A DNA stretch of 64,000 bases, from NCBI GenBank assembly GCA_902573585.1, contig CACGKH010000003.1, positions 1-64,000 on the forward strand. The letters run 5' to 3'. The translations under genes were made by a program, and so were the position numbers. Position 1 is the stretch's first letter; the number at the start of each line of letters is the position of its first letter. This stretch comes from an uncultured Pelagibacteraceae bacterium (GTDB taxonomy: Bacteria > Pseudomonadota > Alphaproteobacteria > Pelagibacterales > Pelagibacteraceae). Shown here piece by piece: positions 52,800 to 61,924 of the stretch. The notes under the pieces are model-generated. The model did not search any database. It saw only the letters and a program-made list of their open reading frames with translations, and was not told the DNA's origin.

Positions 52800-52807
52800 T
52801 TAATTTT

Positions 52808-52841
52808 AGATTTGGCGACTATATTATGTAGTCGCCAATCT
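52808..52841 (+). promoter_or_regulatory. Intercistronic hairpin after the amino-acid binding protein gene
   Basis: A 10-bp stem TTGGCGACTA/TAGTCGCCAA with a 7-nt loop, extendable with a bulge, ending 2 nt before the first permease ATG. It lacks a proper U-run, so it may act on RNA stability or on translation of the permease rather than as a terminator. Confidence 0.72.
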
Positions 52842-52843
52842 TT

Positions 52844-53536
52844 ATGGAACTTCTCGCATTTGGAAAAACTGGTTGGGGTGATGAACTTTTCATTGCTACT
52901 TTAATGACCATCGCTGTTTCAATAACAGCTATGATAATTGGCTTTTTCTTTGCTTTAATATTTACACCGCTTAAATTATCAAAAAATAAAATTTTCAATT
53001 TTATTGGAAATTCTTACACGACTGTTATTAGAGGAGTTCCAGAATTATTGGTAATCTACCTTTTATTTTTTGGTGGAACTGGTGCCGTAATGTATGTTGC
53101 TTCAATTTTTGGTTATAATGAATATATTGAAATAAACGCATTCATTACAGGAGCATTTGCTATAGGAATTATTTCTGGAGCTTATTCAACAGAGGTATTT
53201 AGAGGCGCAATACAATCAATTGATAAAGGTCAATTTGAAGCCGCTAAAACTTTAGGACTAAATAAATTTGGTCAATTTTTTAAGATTATTCTCCCTCAAA
53301 CTTTAAGATTAGCTATTCCTAATTTAAGTAATGTTTGGCAAATAACTCTAAAGGATACTTCTTTAATTTCAGTTACTGGTTTAGTTGAAATTATGAGACA
53401 ATCTTATATCGCTGCAGGCTCAACTAGAGATCCTTTATTCTTTTATTCTTTTGCAGCTGTTTTGTATTTATTATTAACATTTTTAAGTATGAAAATAATT
53501 AATAAATTAGAACTTAAATATAGTAAGGGGTATTAA
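52844..53536 (+). CDS. Amino-acid ABC permease 1 (HisQ/OccQ type)
   Basis: A 230-residue permease with about five hydrophobic segments and the EAA loop GQFEAAKTLGLNKFGQFFKIILPQTLR. RGVPELLVIYLLFFGG is typical of HisQ/OccQ proteins. It starts directly behind the hairpin with no ribosome binding site outside it. It is one base from the second permease. Confidence 0.9.
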   Translation: MELLAFGKTGWGDELFIATLMTIAVSITAMIIGFFFALIFTPLKLSKNKIFNFIGNSYTTVIRGVPELLVIYLLFFGGTGAVMYVASIFGYNEYIEINAFITGAFAIGIISGAYSTEVFRGAIQSIDKGQFEAAKTLGLNKFGQFFKIILPQTLRLAIPNLSNVWQITLKDTSLISVTGLVEIMRQSYIAAGSTRDPLFFYSFAAVLYLLLTFLSMKIINKLELKYSKGY

Positions 53537-54211
53537 ATGGATCTTGAACTCATGATCAATAGTCTACCTAAGTTATTAAGTGCAGCTTTAATTACATTAA
53601 AACTTTTATCTGTTTCATTAATTATTGGATTATTCATTGGCTTATTATTTGCAATATTGAGATTAAATAAAAATATTTTTGTCAATAAATTTGCTTATGG
53701 TTATTCTTATGTTTTTAGAGGAACACCATTATTAGTTCAGATATTCATTATTTATTTTGGTTTAGGTCAAATTGAATATTTAAGATCGACTTTTTTATGG
53801 GTAATCTTAAAAGAACCATACTGGTGTGCAATCATTGCCTTTGCTCTAAATACAGGAGCTTACACTTCAGAAATCTTAAGATCTGCTTTTCAAACAATTA
53901 AACCTGGAATAATTGAAGCAGGTAAAAGTTTAGGAATTTCAAATAAAATAATTTTTTATAAAATACAGATACCAATAGCTATTAGACAGTCTCTACCAGC
54001 ATATGGAAACGAAATCATCTTAATGATGAAAGGAACTTCTTTAGCCAGCACAGTGACAATCATGGATCTTACTGGTGTTGCAAAATATATTATTTCAACA
54101 ACATTTAAACCTATTGAAGTCTTTATCGTCGCTGGAAGTATCTATTTATTTATGACCTTTATCATACACAATGTGATTAAATTTTTAGAAAAAAAATATA
54201 GCTTTAACTAA
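53537..54211 (+). CDS. Amino-acid ABC permease 2 (HisM/OccM type)
   Basis: A 224-residue permease with five hydrophobic segments, RGTPLLVQIFIIYFGLGQI and the EAA loop GIIEAGKSLGISNKIIFYKIQIP. With permease 1 it forms the pore. The ATPase gene normally next is absent: the following gene is the opposite-strand M24 protein, overlapping by 4 bp. The partner ATPase must be encoded elsewhere. Confidence 0.9.
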   Translation: MDLELMINSLPKLLSAALITLKLLSVSLIIGLFIGLLFAILRLNKNIFVNKFAYGYSYVFRGTPLLVQIFIIYFGLGQIEYLRSTFLWVILKEPYWCAIIAFALNTGAYTSEILRSAFQTIKPGIIEAGKSLGISNKIIFYKIQIPIAIRQSLPAYGNEIILMMKGTSLASTVTIMDLTGVAKYIISTTFKPIEVFIVAGSIYLFMTFIIHNVIKFLEKKYSFN

Positions 54212-55359
54212 AGAACTACCAAATCAAGTTTTTGTTTTCCAAGTCGTTCATTACCATTTTCAGTTACTAAATAAGTTTCACCCAAATTCATTGCTAATTG
54301 ATTTTCTGAATCCATTAAAATCATATGCATAAAAAAAATATTACCTGACTCAATTACATAGGGATTCCCTGCATATATCATTGGCCAATCCATCCAATTT
54401 GGAGAAAAAGTAGTACCTAAAGAATAACCACATGCATTCATTCTCGCTTTATTGAAACCAAGATCATCAAAAGTTTTTGCATGAACATCAAAAACTTCTC
54501 CAATTTTATTTCCTGGTTTTAGTTTGTTTTCACAATTTAGTAATGCTTGAACACAAGCTTCATGCATTTTGTGATGTTTAGACTCTGTTTTACCAATAGG
54601 AATAGTTCTAAACATTGCTGAATGATAATGTCTATAAGTTCCAGCCCATTCTACAGTTAATTGATCTTGATTATTTAAAATTTGTTTTTCCGCTTGATAA
54701 CGGCAAAGTAAAGCATTTTTACCAGAACCAATAATGAATTCATTTGCAGGATAATCTCCACCTCCTTCGAATATAACTCGATTCATTTCTGCTAATATCT
54801 TAGATTCACTTACACCTGCTTTTGCATGTTTCCATACTTCATCTAAAGCTTTATCAGCAAGCTCTGCAGCTTTTTTTACATAAATAATTTCTTCTATAGA
54901 TTTAACTACTCTTAATTTAGATATTAAGTCTGATCTATCTTCAATAGTACAATAGTTTTCTAAAGATTTATTAAGTCGAAGTGCATTACGTCCAGTCAAA
55001 CCATAAGCTTCATATTCAACTCCTAGTTTTTTTCCCTTAAGATTTAATTCATCTAAAATAACTTTAAGATCATCAGTTGGGTTTGATCCATCTTTATCAA
55101 CCCAAATCCTAATATCTTCAATATTAGATGTATTTTGGGCCTGTCTTAAATCAGGAGCTCTTGTAAGTAATATTGTATTTCCATTTTTATCTAAGATTAG
55201 TGTTTGAAAAAAAACGTATCCGAATGTGTCATAACCAGTAAGCCAATACATGGACTCTTGTCTGAACATTAATAGAGCATCGAGATTTTGCTCTTTCATT
55301 GATTTTAAAACATTAGATTTTCTTAATTTAAATTCTTCTCGTGAAAAATGAAGTCCCAT
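54208..55359 (-). CDS. M24 (creatinase/prolidase-fold) family protein without canonical metal ligands
   Basis: A 383-residue protein with the N-terminal creatinase domain and a C-terminal pita-bread fold. The usual five metal ligands (D, D, H, E, E) are mostly replaced: VEWAGTYRHYHSAMFRT has Glu and Ala in place of the two Asp, and GYSLGTTFSPNW lacks the metal-binding His. Only the last Glu (LGETYLV) remains. This resembles the creatinase/ectoine hydrolase branch rather than aminopeptidase P. Location after an amino-acid transporter suggests hydrolysis of an imported amidine or N-acyl compound. Confidence 0.82.
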   Translation of the reverse strand: MGLHFSREEFKLRKSNVLKSMKEQNLDALLMFRQESMYWLTGYDTFGYVFFQTLILDKNGNTILLTRAPDLRQAQNTSNIEDIRIWVDKDGSNPTDDLKVILDELNLKGKKLGVEYEAYGLTGRNALRLNKSLENYCTIEDRSDLISKLRVVKSIEEIIYVKKAAELADKALDEVWKHAKAGVSESKILAEMNRVIFEGGGDYPANEFIIGSGKNALLCRYQAEKQILNNQDQLTVEWAGTYRHYHSAMFRTIPIGKTESKHHKMHEACVQALLNCENKLKPGNKIGEVFDVHAKTFDDLGFNKARMNACGYSLGTTFSPNWMDWPMIYAGNPYVIESGNIFFMHMILMDSENQLAMNLGETYLVTENGNERLGKQKLDLVVL

Positions 55360-55749
55360 TTAATAATTGGTGTACTCTTTAATTTCTTTGATTATTGATC
55401 CTGTATGATCGTTTATTTCTAATTTAATTTTTGCACGGTCATCATTTAAAAAATGTACATCTCTTGAAAGTTTAATAAACTTTTCTCCAAAATCTTTATC
55501 TTTTTCACACTGTCTTTTATCATCTTCAATAACCCAGAGTTTAGCGTTTATTTCCTTTAGTGATTGATAAAGATTATTCAGTTTGTCATCAGATTTGACA
55601 TTCTTTTCTAACTGATCTTTTAAAATAGAGTGTTCATTATTGATAAATTTTAATTTTTCAGGATCTTTTATTTTTTCTTGTTTAATCTCTAAAATTGAAA
55701 TTTTGTCTAAAAGTTCTCCAATTGAAACTTCCACTATAATTTTATTCAT
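55360..55749 (-). CDS. DUF6165-type protein
   Basis: A 129-residue mostly helical cytosolic protein opening IIVEVSIGELLDKISILEIKQEKI, with repeated charged helices suggesting a coiled coil. It matches the DUF6165 pattern; the function is unknown. It lies 32 bp from the divergent GT9 gene, an arrangement compatible with an envelope-glycan role, and directly upstream of the M24 gene. Confidence 0.72.
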   Translation of the reverse strand: MNKIIVEVSIGELLDKISILEIKQEKIKDPEKLKFINNEHSILKDQLEKNVKSDDKLNNLYQSLKEINAKLWVIEDDKRQCEKDKDFGEKFIKLSRDVHFLNDDRAKIKLEINDHTGSIIKEIKEYTNY

Positions 55750-55781
55750 AAAATTTAATACTGTGCTATCTTGTTATAAAT

Positions 55782-56723
55782 ATGTCTAATATTTTAATTA
55801 TTAAACACGGATCACTAGGAGATATAACGCAAGCAAGTGGTGCAATTCAAGACATATCTGAAAACCATAAAAATGATCAAATATTTCTACTTACAACTAA
55901 ACCCTACTTTGATTTATTTAAGAAAAATCCTTTTATTCATGAAGTGATCTTAGACAAAAGATTGCCAAGATATAATCTAATTTATTTGTATTTTCTAATG
56001 AGGGAGCTAAAGAAACATAAATTTTCAAAAGTTTTTGATCTTCAAAATTCCTCTAGAACTAATTTTTACAAAAATATTCTTTTTCCAAAAGCTGATAAAA
56101 TAGTTTGGTCGAGCTCCATTACCACATTGCCTCCAGATAAAAATAAAGAGGAATTTGACAAAATTTCAGTGCTTGAAAGATTTGACCATCAATTAAAAGA
56201 ATCTGGCTTAAATACTTTAAACACTTTAAAGCCAGATTTTAGTTGGGCAGCTACTGATATTAGTGAAATTAGAAATTTTTATAAATTTGATAAATATATT
56301 TTATTATTTCCTTTTTGTTCACCACACTTGACAGTAAAAAAATGGCCTCATTACAATAAACTTATTGAATTAATTTCAAACAGATTTGGTAATGAGTATA
56401 AAATTTTAACTGCACCAGGACCTTCCGAAATTAATAATGCAAAAGATATAAATGCATTGGCTTTACTAGATAATGGTAGAGCACTAGATATATCTCAGTT
56501 AACATCTTTAATTAAAGATAGTTTATTTGTTGTAGCCAATGACACTGGTCCTGCCCATATAGCTGCACATGTTGGAGCTAAAGGTCTTACATTGTTTGGT
56601 AAACACACAACGGCTTACAAGGTAAGTATTGAAAGAGAGAATTTTAGAGCTATTGAAGTGAGTGATCTTAATAATTTAAGCGCTGAAAAAGTTTTTGAAA
56701 GATTATCTAATTCTTTATCTTAG
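55782..56723 (+). CDS. Glycosyltransferase family 9 (ADP-heptose:LPS heptosyltransferase-like)
   Basis: A 313-residue GT9 enzyme with ILIIKHGSLGDITQASGAI (Rossmann acceptor domain) at the N-terminus, KWPHYNKLIELI, and the donor-site VVANDTGPAHIAAHVGAKGLTLFG (about 250-273). It probably adds a sugar to the LPS core; the acceptor is unknown. The 3' end overlaps the convergent AbrB gene by 17 bp. Confidence 0.88.
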   Translation: MSNILIIKHGSLGDITQASGAIQDISENHKNDQIFLLTTKPYFDLFKKNPFIHEVILDKRLPRYNLIYLYFLMRELKKHKFSKVFDLQNSSRTNFYKNILFPKADKIVWSSSITTLPPDKNKEEFDKISVLERFDHQLKESGLNTLNTLKPDFSWAATDISEIRNFYKFDKYILLFPFCSPHLTVKKWPHYNKLIELISNRFGNEYKILTAPGPSEINNAKDINALALLDNGRALDISQLTSLIKDSLFVVANDTGPAHIAAHVGAKGLTLFGKHTTAYKVSIERENFRAIEVSDLNNLSAEKVFERLSNSLS

Positions 56724-57786
56724 TTTTTTCTAATAATCTTAAAATTACTGGCACAATGAATAATATGAATAATAATCTTATAATATGATGAAAAGCTACA
56801 AAATCTGGTTCTAAATCGAAAGCAATAGCGATAACAGCCACTTCATAAATTCCACCAGGACAGAAAGATAAAATCAAACTTAAAAAATTATTATCAACAA
56901 AAAAAGTTGCAATGTATGCTGCTACTAAACCTAGTAAAACTAAAAGTATAGTTGCAACTAATCCATGAAAAGAATTACTTGCAACTTCTTTAAATGTTTT
57001 ATTAGCAAATCTACAACCAACGGATGCTCCTAAAATTAATAGACAAAAATTAATGGAGGCATCTGGTAGTTTATAAGAGGCAATATCTAATATTTGCAAG
57101 ACACCACTTGCAACTAATGTTCCTGAAAGAAGTGCTGCTGGAACTTTAAATTTATCAAAAAAGAATATGAATATTAATGAAACAATTATTAATACAACTA
57201 AATTCCAATGGTTTTGAGACATATAATCAAATTTTTCTAATTCCAAAGCTTCAGCCGGATAGAGACTAACAATTATAAAAGGGAATAGAGTTATTATAAT
57301 AATCAATCTTATTAAGTGAGCAGTTGCAACTTGAGATAAATCAGATTTTTCATATTCAGCTAAAATCATTAGAGGGCCCAAGGCACCTGGAGCAGCAGAA
57401 AATATAGATGTTTTTTCTTTATACCCTGAAAATTTTTGCAAATATTTTGAAACAATCAAGATACTTACAACAATATAAAAAAACATTATAACGGTTGTCC
57501 AAATCCAATTAACCATTTGGCTAAAAAGATTTTGGTCGATGTAATTTCCTATATGTAGTCCTAATATAATCAATATTGAACTCAGAGCTATTTTTGGCAT
57601 TAAAACTTGAAACCCATTCAAAGCAATTAAAGATGTTGCAATCATTGGACCGATCATCCAAGCAAGAGGAATATTAAAAAAATCTGCAATAATTGCGCTT
57701 GGAATAGAAATTAAAATTACGATTAAGAATTTTTTTGTTAATAGTTGAGCTAAATTTTCCCGGTTTAAGTGAATCGCTTTAAACAT
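56707..57786 (-). CDS. AbrB-family (duplicated domain) membrane protein
   Basis: A 359-residue polytopic protein with about ten hydrophobic helices in two repeats (AWMIGPMIATSLIALNG in the first and AALLSGTLVASGV in the second; FCPGGIYEVAVIAIAFD near the C-terminus). This is the AbrB/'ammonia monooxygenase' family, of unknown substrate and unrelated to nitrification. Its divergent position next to the TctCBA operon suggests a transport role. Confidence 0.84.
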   Translation of the reverse strand: MFKAIHLNRENLAQLLTKKFLIVILISIPSAIIADFFNIPLAWMIGPMIATSLIALNGFQVLMPKIALSSILIILGLHIGNYIDQNLFSQMVNWIWTTVIMFFYIVVSILIVSKYLQKFSGYKEKTSIFSAAPGALGPLMILAEYEKSDLSQVATAHLIRLIIIITLFPFIIVSLYPAEALELEKFDYMSQNHWNLVVLIIVSLIFIFFFDKFKVPAALLSGTLVASGVLQILDIASYKLPDASINFCLLILGASVGCRFANKTFKEVASNSFHGLVATILLVLLGLVAAYIATFFVDNNFLSLILSFCPGGIYEVAVIAIAFDLEPDFVAFHHIIRLLFILFIVPVILRLLEKTKIKN

Positions 57787-57866
57787 GTATTCTATCTTTG
57801 GTTGTTGACTAGTTTACGCAAAATATGTTTAATCCAAGTCATTAAATATAACAACGAGAGGAAATA

Positions 57867-58847
57867 ATGAAACTAATTAAATCTTTTTTTTCAGTTTTAT
57901 TCTCAGCTGTTCTTTTATTATCAACGACAACAGTAAACTCAATTGCAATTGAAAAACTACACTTTGTAATTGGTGGTGGTGCTGGTGGTGGTTGGGATGG
58001 AACTGCTAGAGGTACTGGAGAAGCTTTAACAAAAGCTGGCTTTTTAAAAAGCGCATCATTTGAAAATATGTCAGGTGGTGGTGGTGGTAAAGCATTAGCT
58101 TACATGATTAATACTAAGCCTGAAAATACTATCTTAGTACAATCAACACCATTGGTTTTAAGATCAATTACAAGACACAAAGGTTATGTAAGTGGTTCTG
58201 GAACTTTATCTTATAAAGATGTTGTGCCGATCGCTGGAGTAATTGGTGATTATGGTGCGATTGCAGTTGCAAAAAACTCACCTTACAAAAACTTTAAAGA
58301 TGTTGTTGATGCATACAAAGCAAACCCTAGTTCAATAAAAATGGCTGGTGGTTCTGTTAGAGGAAGTATGGACCATTTAATTGGCGCTTTAGCATTTCAA
58401 GCTGCTGGAGCAAATCCAAATGATGTAGCTTACATTCCTTATGATGCAGGTGGAAAAGCATTAGCTGGACTTTTATCTGGAGAAACACAAATTATCTCTA
58501 CAGGTTTAGGTGAACTTATGGGAGCAAGAGACCAAGTAAGAATTATTGGTATTACTGCACCTGATAGAGTTGCTGATGCACCAGATGCACCAACGCTTAA
58601 AGAACAAGGATATGATGTACAATTCGTAAACTGGAGAGGATTTTTTGGACCTCCAGGCATGAGCAACAAAGAAAAGAAAGCTATTGCTAAAATGTTAGGC
58701 GATGTACAAAAAACTCCTGAATGGGAAGCCGTAAGAGCAAGAAACGCTTGGGTTAATATTTATAACCCAGACAAAAAGTTTGTTAAGTTTTTAAAAACTC
58801 AAACTAAAGAAATGACAGCTCTTATGAAAAAACTAGGAGTTATTTAA
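57867..58847 (+). CDS. tctC: TctC-type tripartite tricarboxylate transporter binding protein
   Basis: A 326-residue periplasmic protein with a signal peptide (cleavage near VNSIA). The mature start FVIGGGAGGGWDGTARG is the TctC/Bug glycine-rich anion site. KDVVPIAGVIGDYGAIAVAKNSPY and GGKALAGLLSGETQ are also typical. The ligand is probably a di- or tricarboxylate, but it is not certain. It has a GAGAGGAAA ribosome binding site and is the first gene of the TctC-B-A operon. Confidence 0.9.
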   Translation: MKLIKSFFSVLFSAVLLLSTTTVNSIAIEKLHFVIGGGAGGGWDGTARGTGEALTKAGFLKSASFENMSGGGGGKALAYMINTKPENTILVQSTPLVLRSITRHKGYVSGSGTLSYKDVVPIAGVIGDYGAIAVAKNSPYKNFKDVVDAYKANPSSIKMAGGSVRGSMDHLIGALAFQAAGANPNDVAYIPYDAGGKALAGLLSGETQIISTGLGELMGARDQVRIIGITAPDRVADAPDAPTLKEQGYDVQFVNWRGFFGPPGMSNKEKKAIAKMLGDVQKTPEWEAVRARNAWVNIYNPDKKFVKFLKTQTKEMTALMKKLGVI

Positions 58848-58867
58848 TCCTTCGGATTAATTAATTT

Positions 58868-58914
58868 AAAGAGCAGTGAATATAAATACTACAAAAATTA
58901 TATCACTGCTCTTT
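58868..58914 (+). terminator. Hairpin with U-run overlapping the tctB start codon
   Basis: A perfect 12-bp stem AAAGAGCAGTGA/TCACTGCTCTTT with a 23-nt loop, followed by further T residues. Its left arm contains the tctB GTG start (58876) and its right arm lies inside the reading frame. It both has terminator form and would occlude tctB initiation. A second small hairpin (TAATCC-TTC-GGATTA, 58845-58859) overlaps the tctC stop. Confidence 0.75.
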
Positions 58915-59346
58915 TTTATTTTTTCAGCATTTTATTTATATACCGCATATCAAATTCAAGTTTTTGCATTTGATGAAAATGCACCTTTTAATGCAAGAAC
59001 GTTTCCAATTTATCTTGGTTACACTGGTTTATTTTTTTCTGGATTAAAATTAATTTTACCTGATCCAGATACTATTAAAGTTGAACATAAAAATTTAGAA
59101 TATAAAAAAACAGGCATATTAATTCTTATTGCTATTATTTATGGAGCAACAATTTTAAAGGTTGGATACTTTTTAACTACTTCTTTATTTTTGTTTGCCT
59201 CTTATTATTTTTTAGGTGAAAGAAGATGGATATTAATGTTTCTTTTATCTTTCCCATTTGTGGCTGGATTTATGTATTTGCTGCATGGAGTTCTTGATAT
59301 TTATTTAAGAGATCCTTTCTTAAAATTAATTGGGGTAATGGGATGA
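58876..59346 (+). CDS. tctB: TctB-type small transporter membrane subunit
   Basis: A 156-residue protein with four hydrophobic segments and the TctB pattern (NARTFPIYLGYTGLFFSGLKL, then a C-terminal LLHGVLDIYLRDPF). The only plausible start is GTG 58876, which lies inside a terminator-like hairpin. It supports the large TctA subunit. The stop overlaps tctA by 4 bp. Confidence 0.85.
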   Translation: MNINTTKIISLLFFIFSAFYLYTAYQIQVFAFDENAPFNARTFPIYLGYTGLFFSGLKLILPDPDTIKVEHKNLEYKKTGILILIAIIYGATILKVGYFLTTSLFLFASYYFLGERRWILMFLLSFPFVAGFMYLLHGVLDIYLRDPFLKLIGVMG

Positions 59347-60845
59347 TCGAAGGAATACTAATTGGTTTAACTACAGCACTTACTTTTAAAAATATTTTTA
59401 TGGTGATGATTGGTTGTTTCTTTGGAACAATTATTGGAATGCTACCGGGCTTAGGACCGATGACAGCAATCGCTTTAATGATACCAATTACATATGGTTT
59501 TGATCCTGCTACTGGATTAATTTTAATGGCTGGAGTTTATTATGGTGCTGTTTTTGGAGGTTCAACATCGTCAATTTTATTAAATGCACCTGGTGTTCCA
59601 GGAACAGTAGCTACATCATTTGATGGCTATCCAATGGCTCAACAGGGAAAAGCTGGAAAAGCTTTAGCCATTGCTGCCTGGAGTTCATTTGCAGGAGGAA
59701 CATTGTCAGCTATTTATTTATTATTCATGGCTCCAAGTTTATCTAAAGTGAGTTTATCATTTAGATCACCAGACTATTTCGCCCTTATGATTTTAGGTTT
59801 AACAGCCATTGCAGCCTTTTCTTCAAAAGGACAATTTTTAAAAGCAATGATGATGGTTGTTCTTGGTTTGATGTTAGCATCGGTCGGTCAAGACTCATTG
59901 TCAGATATTACAAGATTTACATTTAATAATATGAACCTGACTGACGGAATAAGCTTTGTTCTTGTGGTAATGGCGACTTTTGCAATGAGTGAAGCTTTAA
60001 CAATTATTCTAAAAAGAAATGATCCAACAGCAGCTGCAAAACAAGTTTCATTAACTGAACTAGGTTCAATAAAGATTAATAAAGAAGAACGTGGAAAAAT
60101 GTATAAAACAATACCAAGATCTTCAGTGATAGGATTTTTAATTGGTGTATTACCCGGGGCTGGAGCAACCATAGCTTCATTTTTAGCTTATGGCATGGAA
60201 AGAAATTTAGTTAAAGATGAGGAAAAAGAGAAGTTTGGAAAGGGTAGTGTTAATGGATTATCCGCACCAGAAACTGCTAATAATGCTGCTTGCTCTGGTT
60301 CATTTGTGCCTATGCTAACTTTAGGAATCCCTGGAAGTGGAACAACAGCTGTCATGTTAGGAGCCCTTCTAGGTTTTGGAATTCAGCCTGGACCAAGATT
60401 ATATATGACTAACCCAGAAATTTTTTGGTCAGTGATAATGTCGATGTATATTGGAATGGTAATATTATTGATATTAAACCTACCTTTAATTCCTTATATA
60501 GCTCGAATTTTAGCTGTACCTAAAAACTATTTAATTCCATTAATTTTATTTTTTTCAATTACTGGAATTTACGTAATGTCTTTTAATAACTTTGATATTT
60601 ATTTAATGATTGGAATTGCTGTTGTTGCCACATTTTTAAGATTATATGATTTTCCAATGCCTCCATTAATTTTAGCATTTGTTCTAGGTGGTTTAATGGA
60701 AGAAAATTTAAGAAGATCTTTACTTTTAAGTAATGGGTCTTGGGAATTTTTATGGGATAGAACTCTCACAGTTTGTATATTAGCAACAACAATACTTATT
60801 GTTCTTTGGCATATTTACAAAACTTTAACAAAAAAGAAATCTTAA
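59343..60845 (+). CDS. tctA: TctA-type large transporter membrane subunit
   Basis: A 500-residue membrane protein of about twelve helices. Both family signatures are visible: GTIIGMLPGLGPMTAIALMIPITYGFDP-like N-terminal block (about 28-55) with GGSTSSILLNAPGVPG, and the second copy GVLPGAGATIASFLAYGMER with LTLGIPGSGTTAVMLGALL. It forms the translocation pore for the solute captured by TctC. The 3' end overlaps the convergent glycosyltransferase by 4 bp. Confidence 0.93.
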   Translation: MIEGILIGLTTALTFKNIFMVMIGCFFGTIIGMLPGLGPMTAIALMIPITYGFDPATGLILMAGVYYGAVFGGSTSSILLNAPGVPGTVATSFDGYPMAQQGKAGKALAIAAWSSFAGGTLSAIYLLFMAPSLSKVSLSFRSPDYFALMILGLTAIAAFSSKGQFLKAMMMVVLGLMLASVGQDSLSDITRFTFNNMNLTDGISFVLVVMATFAMSEALTIILKRNDPTAAAKQVSLTELGSIKINKEERGKMYKTIPRSSVIGFLIGVLPGAGATIASFLAYGMERNLVKDEEKEKFGKGSVNGLSAPETANNAACSGSFVPMLTLGIPGSGTTAVMLGALLGFGIQPGPRLYMTNPEIFWSVIMSMYIGMVILLILNLPLIPYIARILAVPKNYLIPLILFFSITGIYVMSFNNFDIYLMIGIAVVATFLRLYDFPMPPLILAFVLGGLMEENLRRSLLLSNGSWEFLWDRTLTVCILATTILIVLWHIYKTLTKKKS

Positions 60846-61924
60846 TTAAGAATTTTTTTATATTCTTCTATTATTTTTTCCCACTGAAATTTAGAAACAT
60901 ATTCTTTAGCATTTTTACCAAGCACATGGTATTTCTTGTTTTCAATCATTGAATTTAATGATGAATAAATATCATCTAGATTGTTTCCATCACAAATTAA
61001 ACCTGTTTTATCATGACTGATTGCGTCTGAAGCGCCACCATCTTTTCCTCCAAGTGAAGGAATACCGTACTGAGCAGCTTCCACATAAGCTATTCCAAAA
61101 CCTTCTACAGATGTTTTGTGAATAATTGATGGCATAACAAAAATATTAGATTTAGCTATTAAAGAATTTTTTAAATCGCTACTTATATCTTTAAAAAACA
61201 TAACTTGAGAACCCAGATCAAGCTCTTTTACTAAATCTTTAATATTTTCTTCTTCATCACCATAACCAATACAAATATAAACTATATCAGGGTATATTTG
61301 TTTTAAATTTCTAAGAGCCATAACTATTTTTTCATGGTTTTTTCTTTTATCAAATCTTGAAACAGTAATTAATCTAGGTGACTTTGTTTTAAGCAAGCTT
61401 TCAACTTTTTCTAACGATTTTTTGTTTAATTCTTTAGCAGGATCAACACCAGGATTAATTACAATTACCTTTTCTTTATTAACTCCAATATTAATTGCTA
61501 AATTTTTAGTATATTCAGAGTTAGCAATTACTTTTTCGACATTATTTAAAACTTTAACTACTCTTTTATTTAAAGAACTCCCTTTTGGATGATTAATTTC
61601 TTTTCCATGGATTAAACAATATTTTTTTTTATCAGTATTTATTAATTCCAAACTTTTCCAGTGATCAGCTATTACTCCTTTCACTTTATTTTCTTTTAAA
61701 AATTCATTTACTAATTGAGCTTTTCTAATTTTTCTAAGAAATTTAATTCCTCCAACTCTTTCAATTGAAAAATTTTCATTTTTATCAAATTCTTTATGAT
61801 TTTCCTGATAATCTGCAAAAACTTTAATCATAAAGTTTTTTGACATTTCTTTGGTAAGACCCCACATTAAACTTTGCATACCACCTAATTCTGGTGGAAA
61901 GGCTCTAGTTACTATTAAATACAT
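60842..61924 (-). CDS. Family 4 glycosyltransferase
   Basis: A 360-residue GT4/GT-B enzyme. PPELGGMQSLMWGLTKEM marks the N-terminal Rossmann half, while ITVSRFDKRKNHEKIV (about 190-205) and the donor-site SVEGFGIAYVEAAQYGIPSLG mark the C-terminal half. The sugar donor and acceptor are unknown; an envelope glycan role is likely. It starts on the last base of the redoxin gene. Confidence 0.88.
   Translation of the reverse strand: MYLIVTRAFPPELGGMQSLMWGLTKEMSKNFMIKVFADYQENHKEFDKNENFSIERVGGIKFLRKIRKAQLVNEFLKENKVKGVIADHWKSLELINTDKKKYCLIHGKEINHPKGSSLNKRVVKVLNNVEKVIANSEYTKNLAINIGVNKEKVIVINPGVDPAKELNKKSLEKVESLLKTKSPRLITVSRFDKRKNHEKIVMALRNLKQIYPDIVYICIGYGDEEENIKDLVKELDLGSQVMFFKDISSDLKNSLIAKSNIFVMPSIIHKTSVEGFGIAYVEAAQYGIPSLGGKDGGASDAISHDKTGLICDGNNLDDIYSSLNSMIENKKYHVLGKNAKEYVSKFQWEKIIEEYKKILN

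Noticed and set aside
56707-57786. Ammonia monooxygenase
   Set aside because: The AbrB family has carried this name in databases by error; the protein is a polytopic membrane protein without monooxygenase features.
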